Shown here one piece after another: positions 7,923 to 15,627 of a stretch of DNA of 61,446 bases (its first letter is position 1; every line of letters starts with the position of its first letter). Made by a program: the position numbers and the translations under genes. Source of the stretch: an uncultured Prevotella sp. (lineage in GTDB: Bacteria > Bacteroidota > Bacteroidia > Bacteroidales > Bacteroidaceae); contig CAMVQS010000005.1 of the NCBI GenBank assembly GCA_947169685.1, positions 1-61,446 on the forward strand, in the 5' to 3' direction. The notes beneath the pieces were generated by a model, which saw only the letters and a list, made by a program, of their open reading frames with translations, made no database searches and had not been told where the DNA came from.

Positions 7923-8204
7923 TTATTTAGCAGGAGTGCTGGCGTCATCCTTGAACACGTAGTTCTTGTTGACGCGGATAGTGATACCCTTGGCAATCTC
8001 CACTTCGACAATATTATTGGCCAGGTCAATCTTCTTGACGGTACCATAGATTCCTCCGCTTGTGAAGACGTTTGTACCTTCTGTCAGCGAGTTCTGGAAC
8101 TTGCGGATTTCCTTCTGCTTCTGCTGTTGCGGACGAATCATGAAGAAATAGAAGATGGCAAAGATAGCCACCATCATAATGAGCATTTGTGTATTCGGAC
8201 TCAT
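7923..8204 (-). CDS. yajC: Preprotein translocase accessory subunit YajC
   Basis: This 93-residue protein has one N-terminal membrane helix (LIMMVAIFAIFYFFMIRPQQQKQKE, about residues 7-31). It has the RPQQ motif at the membrane boundary and a small cytoplasmic domain (G..V.T.GG..G.V), all typical of YajC. YajC associates with SecDF at the Sec translocon in the inner membrane. It sits between nusB (31 bases upstream) and the YbbR-like gene. Confidence 0.95.
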   Translation of the reverse strand: MSPNTQMLIMMVAIFAIFYFFMIRPQQQKQKEIRKFQNSLTEGTNVFTSGGIYGTVKKIDLANNIVEVEIAKGITIRVNKNYVFKDDASTPAK

Positions 8205-8235
8205 AATCTTTTTTACGTTTAATTACTGATTAATT

Positions 8236-9171
8236 TTATTTATTGTTAATTGTTTTCACTATCCTGTGAGTAGCAATAAGGTGACGGGCTATGGCGTCGA
8301 GCATGCCGTTGATGTAGCCTCCACTGCGTGGGGTGGAGTAGAGCTTGGCAATATCCACATACTCGTTGATGGTCACACTGATGGGAATCGAAGGGAAGGT
8401 CATCATCTCAGCGATGGCAATCTGCATGATAACAACATCCATATAAGCCAGTCGTGAGAAGTCCCAGTTATGCGAAGCTTCACTCATAAAGCCCTGATAC
8501 TCGTCAGCATTCAGAATGGTAGCCCTGAACAGTTTACGGGCAAACTCCTTATCCTCCTCGCTGTCATATTCAGGCAGCAACTCCTGACTCGATTTGTTCA
8601 TCTCGTCAAAGCGCTTGATGGTCTTCAGCACAAACGTATCGACAATCTCCTTGTCGTCGTTCCAGTACAGGCTTTGTTCCTCCAGCACCCCGTCCAAGGC
8701 CTCATTGTCCTGAATAAAGGTACGGTAAATCTTACGCCACAACTCACGATCGGCCGCGTACGAGTCTTCTTCACTCGCCATGTACTCCTTGTAAATGGTG
8801 CTTTCTACAATCTGGTTGTACAGGGTATGAACAAACTCGGCGTTGTCATCCCAGTTTTTTTTCTGTACTTCCAGAAAGTTGTTAAGCATCTGGTTTTCCT
8901 CTAACTGCAAGGCAAAGCGGTTAAAGGCAAACTTGCCTGAAGGTTCTTCTGTCCCCTCACGACGAGCCTTCGACTGGGCCACCTCCAGATACTTGCGAGC
9001 TTCCTTGGTGACAGCCACCATCAGCACCAGCAGGTAGTTGTAGAGGTCATAAGCTTTCGACAGGCTGAAAAAGAGCTCCTTTTCAGCCGAATCAATGTTC
9101 TTGCTTCCGTTTTGATAGTACGCGTAGGTTAACTGAACTATCTTAATCCTAATAATTTCGCGGTTAATCAT
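8236..9171 (-). CDS. nusB: Transcription antitermination factor NusB (long Bacteroidetes form)
   Basis: At 311 residues this protein is about twice the length of proteobacterial NusB, as usual in Bacteroidetes. The C-terminal half holds the NusB helical core (DWDFSRLAYMDVVIMQIAIAE preceded by an acidic linker, then a SVTINEYVDIAKLYSTPRSG-type segment). The N-terminal half is an additional helical domain. NusB with NusE binds boxA RNA and suppresses termination in rRNA operons. It is the first gene of the minus-strand operon that continues through yajC, the ybbR-like gene, coaE and the DUF5606 gene. Confidence 0.93.
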   Translation of the reverse strand: MINREIIRIKIVQLTYAYYQNGSKNIDSAEKELFFSLSKAYDLYNYLLVLMVAVTKEARKYLEVAQSKARREGTEEPSGKFAFNRFALQLEENQMLNNFLEVQKKNWDDNAEFVHTLYNQIVESTIYKEYMASEEDSYAADRELWRKIYRTFIQDNEALDGVLEEQSLYWNDDKEIVDTFVLKTIKRFDEMNKSSQELLPEYDSEEDKEFARKLFRATILNADEYQGFMSEASHNWDFSRLAYMDVVIMQIAIAEMMTFPSIPISVTINEYVDIAKLYSTPRSGGYINGMLDAIARHLIATHRIVKTINNK

Positions 9172-9208
9172 AATCCTTCAAATAGCTATTTGATACTCTT
9201 ATCAAGTG

Positions 9209-9216
9209 CAAAAATA
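9209..9216 (-). promoter_or_regulatory. Probable -7 element for the nusB operon
   Basis: CAAAAATA on the plus strand reads TATTTTTG on the minus strand, a match to the Bacteroidetes -7 consensus TAnnTTTG, 38 bases upstream of the nusB start. No convincing TTTG -33 element is visible at the usual distance. Confidence 0.5.
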
Positions 9217-9284
9217 CGAACAATTCCCCAATTATGCAAGAAAAACAACATTTTTTTGAAAAAAAACGCAAATCGTAAATGGTT

Positions 9285-9313
9285 ATTCGTAAATTATTAT
9301 TACCTTTGCACCC
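9285..9313 (+). promoter_or_regulatory. Promoter of rplY operon, with -7 TACCTTTG
   Basis: TACCTTTG at 9301-9308 is a strong Bacteroidetes -7 element, 84 bases before the rplY start. The 29 bases 9285-9313 are identical to 11948-11976, upstream of another operon. The sequence before it (9271-9295) is a loose 7-base-period repeat of the type ATCGTAA/TTCGTAA. A short CACC...GGTG hairpin lies in the leader. Confidence 0.7.
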
Positions 9314-9392
9314 GCTTTTTAGGCACCGTGTGATGGTGAATTAAGCAAAAACGTAGTATTAACAACTTAATTTAGAGTAACACAATTTAATT

Positions 9393-9995
9393 ATGAGAGA
9401 AATCGCATTGAACGGTCAGAAGCGCGCCGAGAGTGGCAAGAAGGCCAGCAAGCTGCTTCGCAAAGAGGGTCTCGTACCCTGCAACCTGTATGGAGAGAAA
9501 AAGGGTGAGAATGGTCTGCCCGAGGCATTGGCATTCGCTATTCCTATGTCAGAGATTCGCAAGGCTATCTACACTCCCCACGTATATGTAGTTAATCTGA
9601 ACATTGACGGTACAACTCACGTGGCTATCATCAAGGAGCTGCAGTTCCATCCTACGACAGATGCTCTGCTGCACGCAGACTTCTACGAGGTAACCGAGAA
9701 CAAGCCCATCACTGTTGGTATTCCCGTGAAGCTGAACGGTCTGGCACAGGGTGTTCGCGATGGTGGTCGCATCAACCTGTCAATCCGCAAGATCAACGTT
9801 ACTGCTCCCTACAAGCAGATTCCTGAGGTGCTCGATATCGACGTTACCAACCTGCAGCTCGGCAAGAGCATCAAGGTCGGTGAACTGAGCTTCGAGGGAC
9901 TGGAGATTGCAACTTCACCCGAGGTTGTTGTATGCTCAGTGAAGGCTACACGTGCTTCTCGTTCTGCTGCTGCAACAGAAGAGGCTGCTGAGTAA
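9393..9995 (+). CDS. rplY: 50S ribosomal protein L25 (long, Ctc form)
   Basis: This 200-residue protein starts [19 protein letters not shown] and has the L25 5S-rRNA-binding domain in the first 95 residues. The TL5/Ctc beta domain follows ([24 protein letters not shown]), ending in an Ala/Glu-rich tail. L25 binds 5S rRNA in the large ribosomal subunit, and the long form is the usual one in Bacteroidetes. It leads an operon with pth (11 bases downstream), hslR and an antiporter. Confidence 0.96.
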   Translation: MREIALNGQKRAESGKKASKLLRKEGLVPCNLYGEKKGENGLPEALAFAIPMSEIRKAIYTPHVYVVNLNIDGTTHVAIIKELQFHPTTDALLHADFYEVTENKPITVGIPVKLNGLAQGVRDGGRINLSIRKINVTAPYKQIPEVLDIDVTNLQLGKSIKVGELSFEGLEIATSPEVVVCSVKATRASRSAAATEEAAE

Positions 9996-10006
9996 TTCAG
10001 AAAAGC

Positions 10007-10609
10007 ATGGACAAGTACTTAATTGTCGGTTTGGGCAATGTCGGCGCAGAGTACGACATGACCCGCCACAATACAGGATTCATGGTATTGGACGCTTTCG
10101 CGAAGGCGTCCAATATTGTTTTTGACGACCGTCGTTATGGCTTTGTTGCCGAAACGTCGTTGAAAGGCCGGAAAGTATTCCTGCTCAAGCCCTCCACCTT
10201 CATGAACCTCAGCGGCAATGCCGTACGCTACTGGCTCAACAAGGAGAGCATCGACCAGGAGCGTCTGCTTGTCATCAGCGACGACGTAGCCCTGCCGTTA
10301 GGCCAGTTCCGTCTGAAAGCCAGTGGCAGCAACGGCGGACATAACGGTTTAGGACATATCCAGCAGCTCATTGGCCAGCAGTATGCCCGTCTGCGTATGG
10401 GCATCGGCAACGACTTCCCTCAGGGCATGCAGGTTGACTGGGTGCTGGGTCGCTACAGCGACGAACAGCTGCAGCAGTTGCAGCCAGCCATCGAACTGGG
10501 TGTCGAAATCATCAAGAGTTTTGTGCTGGCAGGCATCGACGTCACGATGAATCAGTATAATAAATTAGGAAAGGGAACAAAAACATGTCAGGAGAAGAAG
10601 CCCGAATAG
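10007..10609 (+). CDS. pth: Peptidyl-tRNA hydrolase
   Basis: This 200-residue protein recycles peptidyl-tRNA released from stalled ribosomes by cleaving the ester bond. Family marks are [22 protein letters not shown] with the catalytic His (residue 22), [10 protein letters not shown], and GGHNGLGHI with the loop that contacts the tRNA. The length is normal. Its 3' end overlaps the next gene by 25 bases, which indicates coupled translation with the S4-domain protein that also acts on stalled 50S-peptidyl-tRNA complexes. Confidence 0.96.
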   Translation: MDKYLIVGLGNVGAEYDMTRHNTGFMVLDAFAKASNIVFDDRRYGFVAETSLKGRKVFLLKPSTFMNLSGNAVRYWLNKESIDQERLLVISDDVALPLGQFRLKASGSNGGHNGLGHIQQLIGQQYARLRMGIGNDFPQGMQVDWVLGRYSDEQLQQLQPAIELGVEIIKSFVLAGIDVTMNQYNKLGKGTKTCQEKKPE

Positions 10610-11001
10610 ACAAGTGGCTATGGGCTGCGCGCATCTTCAAGACACGCAGCATTGCTGCCGACGCCATCAAGAACGGACGTGTCACCATCAATGGCGTGAA
10701 CGTCAAACCCTCGCGTATGGTCAAAGCTGGCGAGGTGGTCAGCGTGCGAAAGCCGCCCGTCACCTATTCGTTCAAAATCCTGAAGACCATCGAGCAGCGT
10801 GTGGGAGCCAAGCTCATACCTGAGATTTACGAGAACGTAACAACGCCTGAGCAGTACGAACTGCTGGAGATGAACCGCATCAGCGGCTTCGTCAACCGTG
10901 CCCGAGGAACAGGCCGCCCCACCAAGAAGGAGCGTCGTGCACTCGATGAGTTCATCGGTCCTGCTTTTGACGATTTCGACGATTTTGACTTTGACGAATG
11001 A
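10585..11001 (+). CDS. hslR: S4-domain RNA-binding protein (Hsp15/HslR family)
   Basis: The protein has 138 residues. The S4 RNA-binding domain covers about residues 6-70 ([36 protein letters not shown]), followed by a basic patch ([17 protein letters not shown]) and an Asp/Phe-rich acidic tail. The E. coli relative Hsp15 binds free 50S subunits carrying peptidyl-tRNA after ribosome splitting. Its partial overlap with pth fits a joint role in rescue of stalled translation. The symbol is assigned by similarity to Hsp15. Confidence 0.85.
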   Translation: MSGEEARIDKWLWAARIFKTRSIAADAIKNGRVTINGVNVKPSRMVKAGEVVSVRKPPVTYSFKILKTIEQRVGAKLIPEIYENVTTPEQYELLEMNRISGFVNRARGTGRPTKKERRALDEFIGPAFDDFDDFDFDE

Positions 11002-11924
11002 TTCTGGATTTCATATATATTATCGTAGGTGTGACGTTGGTGCTGTTAGGCGCTGACCGTCTGACCGATGGTGCCAGTGCACTGGCACGTCGCTTCGGTG
11101 TACCTGAAATGGTGATTGGCCTCACCATCGTGGCCTGTGGCACATCCATGCCAGAGTTCTTTGTCAGTTTGATGTCTGCTTTGAACGGAACGTCAGACAT
11201 GGCTGTGGGCAATGTGCTGGGTTCCAACATCATGAACACCATGCTCATCGTGGGCTGTGCAGCTATGGTGGCCCCGATGGTCATCAGCCCTTCCACCGTC
11301 CGCAAGGATATTCCTTTCGCGATAGGTGCATCGGTGTTGCTGCTTCTGCTCTGTATCGATTCCGCCATCAGCCGCCTCGATGGTATCATCCTGTTGGTGG
11401 GCTTCGCTTTATTCATGGCCTACACCTTGTGGCAGGCAAAGGGAAACAAGACAGAAGACGCAGGTTCTGTAAAGCAGCAGAACCCTTGGCTTTCAGTAGC
11501 TTATATTGTGTTAGGACTGGCAGGTCTTGTCTTTGGCAGTAACCTCTTTGTTGATTCCGCTTCAAACGTGGCGACAGCTCTGGGTGTCAGCCAGAGCGTC
11601 ATCGGCCTCACCATCGTGGCTGGCGGTACCTCACTACCAGAACTGGCCACAAGCGTCGTAGCAGCCCGTAAGGGACAGTCGGCCATCGCCATTGGCAATG
11701 TCATCGGATCCAACGTCTTCAACATCCTGCTCATCCTGGGTGCTACAGCCGCCATCACCCCACTACAGCTCGAAGGCATCACGTTGGTCGATATGGGCGT
11801 CATGCTGGGTTCTATTTTCCTCGTATGGCTGTTCTCCTTCACCCGTTACACGGTTGAGCGCTGGGAGGGTTCCGTCCTCCTCGTCGGCTATCTGGCTTAC
11901 CTCGGCTGGTTGCTCTATCACTAA
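10998..11924 (+). CDS. Calcium/sodium antiporter family protein (YrbG-like)
   Basis: This 308-residue inner-membrane protein has about ten predicted helices arranged as two inverted halves. Each half carries the CaCA family alpha-repeat: ACGTSMPEFFVS with AVGNVLGSN in the first half, AGGTSLPELATS with AIGNVIGSN in the second. These acidic and small-residue motifs form the ion-binding site. It exchanges cytoplasmic Ca2+ or a similar cation for Na+ or H+; the precise ions cannot be read from sequence. The start overlaps the stop of hslR by 4 bases (ATGA). Confidence 0.92.
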   Translation: MILDFIYIIVGVTLVLLGADRLTDGASALARRFGVPEMVIGLTIVACGTSMPEFFVSLMSALNGTSDMAVGNVLGSNIMNTMLIVGCAAMVAPMVISPSTVRKDIPFAIGASVLLLLLCIDSAISRLDGIILLVGFALFMAYTLWQAKGNKTEDAGSVKQQNPWLSVAYIVLGLAGLVFGSNLFVDSASNVATALGVSQSVIGLTIVAGGTSLPELATSVVAARKGQSAIAIGNVIGSNVFNILLILGATAAITPLQLEGITLVDMGVMLGSIFLVWLFSFTRYTVERWEGSVLLVGYLAYLGWLLYH

Positions 11925-11926
11925 AA

Positions 11927-11960
11927 AATCGTAATTCGTAAATCGTAATTCGTAAATTAT
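11927..11960 (+). repeat. Heptamer tandem array in promoter region
   Basis: After the antiporter stop the DNA alternates the 7-base units TCGTAAT and TCGTAAA, four times, then runs into the -7 region of the next operon. It is one of several arrays of period 7 in this window. Confidence 0.8.
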
Positions 11961-11976
11961 TATTACCTTTGCACCC
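11948..11976 (+). promoter_or_regulatory. Promoter of the CDP-alcohol phosphotransferase operon
   Basis: TACCTTTG at 11964-11971 is the -7 element, 29 bases before the start codon at 12000. The 29-base segment is identical to 9285-9313 upstream of rplY. No standard TTTG -33 element is seen; the heptamer array occupies that position. Confidence 0.75.
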
Positions 11977-11999
11977 AATATTCTAAATGTCATTAAGCA

Positions 12000-12998
12000 A
12001 TGAATGAGAAATATTATCAGACATTGAAGTCTGCAGAAACGGAGGACTGGCTCGACTTGCACGTAATCCGTCCCTTCTGCTACTATTGTGCAGTATTCTT
12101 TGCCAAGTTCGACATCCACCCCAACACGGTGACTATCTGGTCCATGATCATAGGCGCTGCCAGCGCTTTCTTCTTTGCGCAGGGAAGCTTCCATTATGGC
12201 GACAACTTTAGTGGCAGTCCTACGTGGGGAGTCATCTATAACGTGATTGCCATCATCCTGCTCATGTGGGCTGACGTGCTTGATTGCACCGACGGCCAGC
12301 TGGCACGCATGACGGGCAAGAAGAGCCGCATGGGACGCATCCTCGACGGTGTGGCAGGCTTTGCCTGGTTCCTCCCCATCTATGTGCTGCTGGTCTATCG
12401 CTTCTATCTGCATCACGACCTGGAGTTCGACCTGTTGGGAATAGACAAAAACGAGCAGAACGTGCTTATCGCCACAGCCGTAGTCTTCGTGCTCGGACTC
12501 ATCTCCGGCATCGCAGGACTGGCAGGCCAACAGCGCCTGGCCGACTATTACATTCAGGTGCATCTGTTCTTCCTGAAGGGTGAGAAGGGAAGCGAACTTG
12601 ACAACTCCGCCCGCCAGCAGGAGATTTATGACCAGATGACCAAAGACACCCCTTGGGTGGAGCGTCTGTTCCAGAAGTCATACATCGGTTACACACAGAA
12701 GCAGGAGAAAGCAACGCCGCAGTTCCAGCGTCTCATGAGGAAGCTGCGCGAGAAATATGGCAGCATCGACAATGTGCCCCAGTCCGTCCGTGACGAGTTC
12801 CGCGCCAAGTCGCTGCCCGTCATCAAGTGGAACGGCCTGCTCACCTTCAACTTCCGTGAGTTCTGGCTCTTCCTGTTCTGCCTGCTCGACGTGCCTGCGG
12901 CCCTTTTCGTGTGGGAAATCGTCGGCATGGGGCTGCTCTATCTCTATGTTAACCACCGCCACGAAAGCTTCTGCAAGCAGATGGCAGACAAACTCTAA
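12000..12998 (+). CDS. CDP-alcohol phosphatidyltransferase family protein
   Basis: This 332-residue membrane protein contains the CDP-alcohol phosphotransferase signature D-x2-D-G-x2-A-R-x8-G-x3-D-x3. It begins at D95 (DCTDGQLAR) with the third Asp at D116 (RILDGVAGF). The position of the fourth Asp, the proposed catalytic base, is Gly120. Several membrane helices flank the motif, and a long charged segment (about 195-270) is inserted before the last helices. Family enzymes join a CDP-linked lipid head with an alcohol such as inositol, glycerol or ethanolamine phosphate. The substrate is not determined. It is followed after 6 bases by a flippase-like gene, suggesting a shared lipid pathway. 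Confidence 0.85.
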   Translation: MNEKYYQTLKSAETEDWLDLHVIRPFCYYCAVFFAKFDIHPNTVTIWSMIIGAASAFFFAQGSFHYGDNFSGSPTWGVIYNVIAIILLMWADVLDCTDGQLARMTGKKSRMGRILDGVAGFAWFLPIYVLLVYRFYLHHDLEFDLLGIDKNEQNVLIATAVVFVLGLISGIAGLAGQQRLADYYIQVHLFFLKGEKGSELDNSARQQEIYDQMTKDTPWVERLFQKSYIGYTQKQEKATPQFQRLMRKLREKYGSIDNVPQSVRDEFRAKSLPVIKWNGLLTFNFREFWLFLFCLLDVPAALFVWEIVGMGLLYLYVNHRHESFCKQMADKL

Positions 12999-13004
12999 GA
13001 CAAT

Positions 13005-14087
13005 ATGAAGTGGACAAAGCAGAGGCTGAATAACCTGTTCTTCGTGATTGGCGTGGCTGCCGTTATCGTCATGATTCTGACGTTCGACGTGAGCTTTGCC
13101 GAACTATGGGAACAGCTCACCAAGGCCGGTTATTGGCTCATTCCCATCATCGGCATCTGGGTGTTTGTCTATGGGCTGAATGCTTTGGCCTGGGAACGGA
13201 TCATTAGGAGCAACACCGACGAGAACGACCATTACGTAGGTTTCTGGCGTATCTTCCGTCTCACCATCACAGGCTATGCACTCAACTATGCCACTCCCGT
13301 AGGTGGACTTGGAGGTGAGCCTTACCGCATCCTGGAACTGTCGAAGGACGTCAGCAAGGAACATGCCACGTCGTCCGTTATCCTCTATGCCATGATGCAT
13401 TTCTTCGCCCACTTCTGGCTGTGGTTCAGCTCCATCTTCCTCTATCTGGCACTCGCCGTCATCGACTATGTTCCCATGACACCGGCCATCGGCATCTGCC
13501 TGGCAGCAGCTATTGTCTTCTGCCTGCTTGCCTTCTACATTTTTTCCAGAGGTTACAAGAACGGCCTGGTGGTGAAAGTCATCAAGTGGCTGGGAAAGAT
13601 TCCTGGCCTGAAAGGCTGGAGCGCACGTTTCCTGGAGCGCCACACGGAGACCTTGCAGCACATCGATGCCCAGATAGCTGCCCTCCATAAGCAGGACAAG
13701 CGTGCTTTCTACAGCAGCCTGTTCCTGGAGTATGGCTCACGCATCGTGCAGAGCCTGGAGGTGCTCTTCATGCTCCTGCTCTTCGGCGTTGACTGTGGCG
13801 GCGGTTTCTCAGGATTGTTCCTGACGTTCCTCTATTCCGTCCTGATACTCTCCTTCACCACCCTGTTTGCCAATCTCATCGGCTTCCTGCCCATGCAGCT
13901 CGGCGTACAGGAAGGCGGCTTTATGCTCTCCATCGCCATCATCGGCATGTCCACCAAGCTGGGAGCCAATTACGACTCCGCTGCCCTGGGCTTTTTCGTG
14001 AGCATCATCTGCCGCGTACGCGAAATACTTTGGATATTAATAGGTCTAATCTTGATGAAGACGGACCGACATGAACAAACAATATGA
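13005..14087 (+). CDS. Lysylphosphatidylglycerol-synthase-type membrane (flippase-like) protein
   Basis: This 360-residue polytopic protein has about eight membrane helices and the conserved features of the LPG_synthase_TM/UPF0104 family. These are a helix pair with NALAWERIIRSN, then TPVGGLGGEPYRIL, an MMHFF helix, and a late LPMQLGVQEGGFML. Related domains translocate lipids in the inner membrane; this protein lacks an aminoacyl-transferase domain. It lies between a CDP-alcohol phosphotransferase and an HD hydrolase, with 6-base and -4-base spacing. A role in moving or regulating a product of the upstream enzyme is plausible but inferred. Confidence 0.85.
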   Translation: MKWTKQRLNNLFFVIGVAAVIVMILTFDVSFAELWEQLTKAGYWLIPIIGIWVFVYGLNALAWERIIRSNTDENDHYVGFWRIFRLTITGYALNYATPVGGLGGEPYRILELSKDVSKEHATSSVILYAMMHFFAHFWLWFSSIFLYLALAVIDYVPMTPAIGICLAAAIVFCLLAFYIFSRGYKNGLVVKVIKWLGKIPGLKGWSARFLERHTETLQHIDAQIAALHKQDKRAFYSSLFLEYGSRIVQSLEVLFMLLLFGVDCGGGFSGLFLTFLYSVLILSFTTLFANLIGFLPMQLGVQEGGFMLSIAIIGMSTKLGANYDSAALGFFVSIICRVREILWILIGLILMKTDRHEQTI

Positions 14088-14725
14088 TGACCGAAGACAA
14101 GTTCTTAGCACTCCAAAAGCAGCATGCCGCGTCTATCGCAGAGATGCGTCAGTCGGCCTATGACCTGCATGCAAGCGTAAATCAGACCTATGCCGGCACC
14201 CACCCCTATGGCTATCATCTTGACATGGTGGTACAGGCCGTCCGCGACTTCGGTCATCTGGTGTGTGCCTCCGAACACGATGTGCTCCCCCTCTTCTTCG
14301 GAGCATATTATCATGACAGCATGGAAGATGCTCGTCTCACATATAATGACGTGACGAAGATTGCACGTCAGTTTATGGACGAAAAGCAGTCGGTTATGGC
14401 AGCAGAGATTGTCTATGCGCTGACCAACGACAAAGGCCGTACCCGTGCAGAACGAGCAGGAGAAAAATATTATCGCGGTATCAGGGAGACGCCCTACGCG
14501 CCCTTCGTGAAACTTTGTGACCGCTATGCCAACATCTTCTATTCCTGCATCGGCAACGATGCACTCAACAACCGCATGCGTCACGTCTATCAAGAAGAGC
14601 TGCCCCACTTCCTCGAGGCCATCACCCCCCACAGCACCGACCTCCGTTTCAGAGTCCCCATGGAATTAGTAGAGCATCTGAAAGCCTGCCTGTCTGCCGA
14701 ATTGTCTTACCCAGAAAAACGTTGA
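14084..14725 (+). CDS. HD-domain phosphohydrolase, RelA/SpoT hydrolase-like
   Basis: The protein has 213 residues. It has PYGYHLDMV early, the metal-binding pair YYHDSMEDAR (HD), and a late KLCDRYANI with the conserved Asp. This order is that of the hydrolase half of RelA/SpoT and of small alarmone hydrolases (MESH1-like). The expected activity is Mn2+-dependent removal of diphosphate from (p)ppGpp or a similar nucleotide; other HD substrates are possible. It overlaps the previous gene by 4 bases and is the last gene of its operon, ending inside a large hairpin. Confidence 0.8.
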   Translation: MMTEDKFLALQKQHAASIAEMRQSAYDLHASVNQTYAGTHPYGYHLDMVVQAVRDFGHLVCASEHDVLPLFFGAYYHDSMEDARLTYNDVTKIARQFMDEKQSVMAAEIVYALTNDKGRTRAERAGEKYYRGIRETPYAPFVKLCDRYANIFYSCIGNDALNNRMRHVYQEELPHFLEAITPHSTDLRFRVPMELVEHLKACLSAELSYPEKR

Positions 14726-14753
14726 ATAAAAAAAACGTTTTTCTGGGTAAGAC
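14704..14753. terminator. Bidirectional terminator overlapping a stop codon
   Basis: A perfect 20-bp inverted repeat (14704-14723 with 14734-14753) has an A-rich 10-base loop. The left arm contains the last codons of the HD gene, with its TGA at 14723-14725. The convergent epimerase gene ends at 14758, so the hairpin probably terminates both transcripts. Confidence 0.8.
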
Positions 14754-14757
14754 ATTA

Positions 14758-15615
14758 TTATCCTATTGTGACGGTGTATTTCGACATGAACGAGGCGCCT
14801 GGCAGTAGGTGATTCATGAGGGGTTTGTCCTTGAACTCACCATTGTAGCCGCGAGGGTCTCCAATGCCATACCACGGTTCTATGCACACGAAGGGTGCAT
14901 GCTTGTCGTAGGGACTCCAGAAAGCGCAGACAGGTGTCTTGTAGTCAACGGTCACAGCAGGCTCTCCGTCAGTATCCAGCAGCATGGCACGATGCGTCTG
15001 ACTCTTGTGAATCTTCACGCTGTCGTTACGCCAGAACTCGTTGTTCAGCTCCAGTATGCCCATGTCAGCCTCGAGTGGAATCTCCACCATATCGTGACTG
15101 CCGTCTGCATAGCTCTTCAGCACGTCCATCGGCTCTTCATTATCGACTTTAATGAGTCCCTCCGTCTTACCACCAGGCATATTGAATGCAGGGTGTCCGC
15201 CAATCTGGAAATGGAGTTCCTTCGTGTCCGTGTTCTCCACGTGCCAGATGACATGTAGCTTGTTACCCTCGATTCTGTAGGTAACAGCGAGGTTGAAGCA
15301 GAAGGGATAGTTCTTGAGCGTCTCTTCTGACTCGTGCAGAGCCATTGTCACCTTGTCGTCCGACTGACTGATGAGTGTAAACTCCATGTCGCGTGCAAAA
15401 CCGTGACGTGGCAGGTGATACTCCTTGCCCTCCACACGGTACGTGTCGTTCTCAACGCTGCATACCAGCGGGAACAGGATGGGGCTGCGACGCGGCCAGA
15501 AGTTGGGATCGCCCTGCCACAGGTATTCTCTGCCCGCTGCGTCTTTAATACTCTGGAGCTCTGCTCCCATTTCTGTCACTACAATACTGATTTGTTCGTT
15601 CTTTAGTTCTACCAT
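14758..15615 (-). CDS. Aldose 1-epimerase family protein
   Basis: This 285-residue galactose-mutarotase-fold protein contains AELQSIKDAAGREYLWQGD, RRSPILFPLVC, HGFARDMEF with the conserved His, a GGHPAFNMP segment, and a late CIEPWYGIGD with the catalytic Glu. Family members interconvert alpha and beta anomers of hexoses or hexose phosphates. There is no signal peptide, so it is cytoplasmic. It follows the secreted hydrolase gene after 12 bases on the minus strand. The exact sugar cannot be told. Confidence 0.9.
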   Translation of the reverse strand: MVELKNEQISIVVTEMGAELQSIKDAAGREYLWQGDPNFWPRRSPILFPLVCSVENDTYRVEGKEYHLPRHGFARDMEFTLISQSDDKVTMALHESEETLKNYPFCFNLAVTYRIEGNKLHVIWHVENTDTKELHFQIGGHPAFNMPGGKTEGLIKVDNEEPMDVLKSYADGSHDMVEIPLEADMGILELNNEFWRNDSVKIHKSQTHRAMLLDTDGEPAVTVDYKTPVCAFWSPYDKHAPFVCIEPWYGIGDPRGYNGEFKDKPLMNHLLPGASFMSKYTVTIG

Positions 15616-15627
15616 ATTTGTTGTTTT

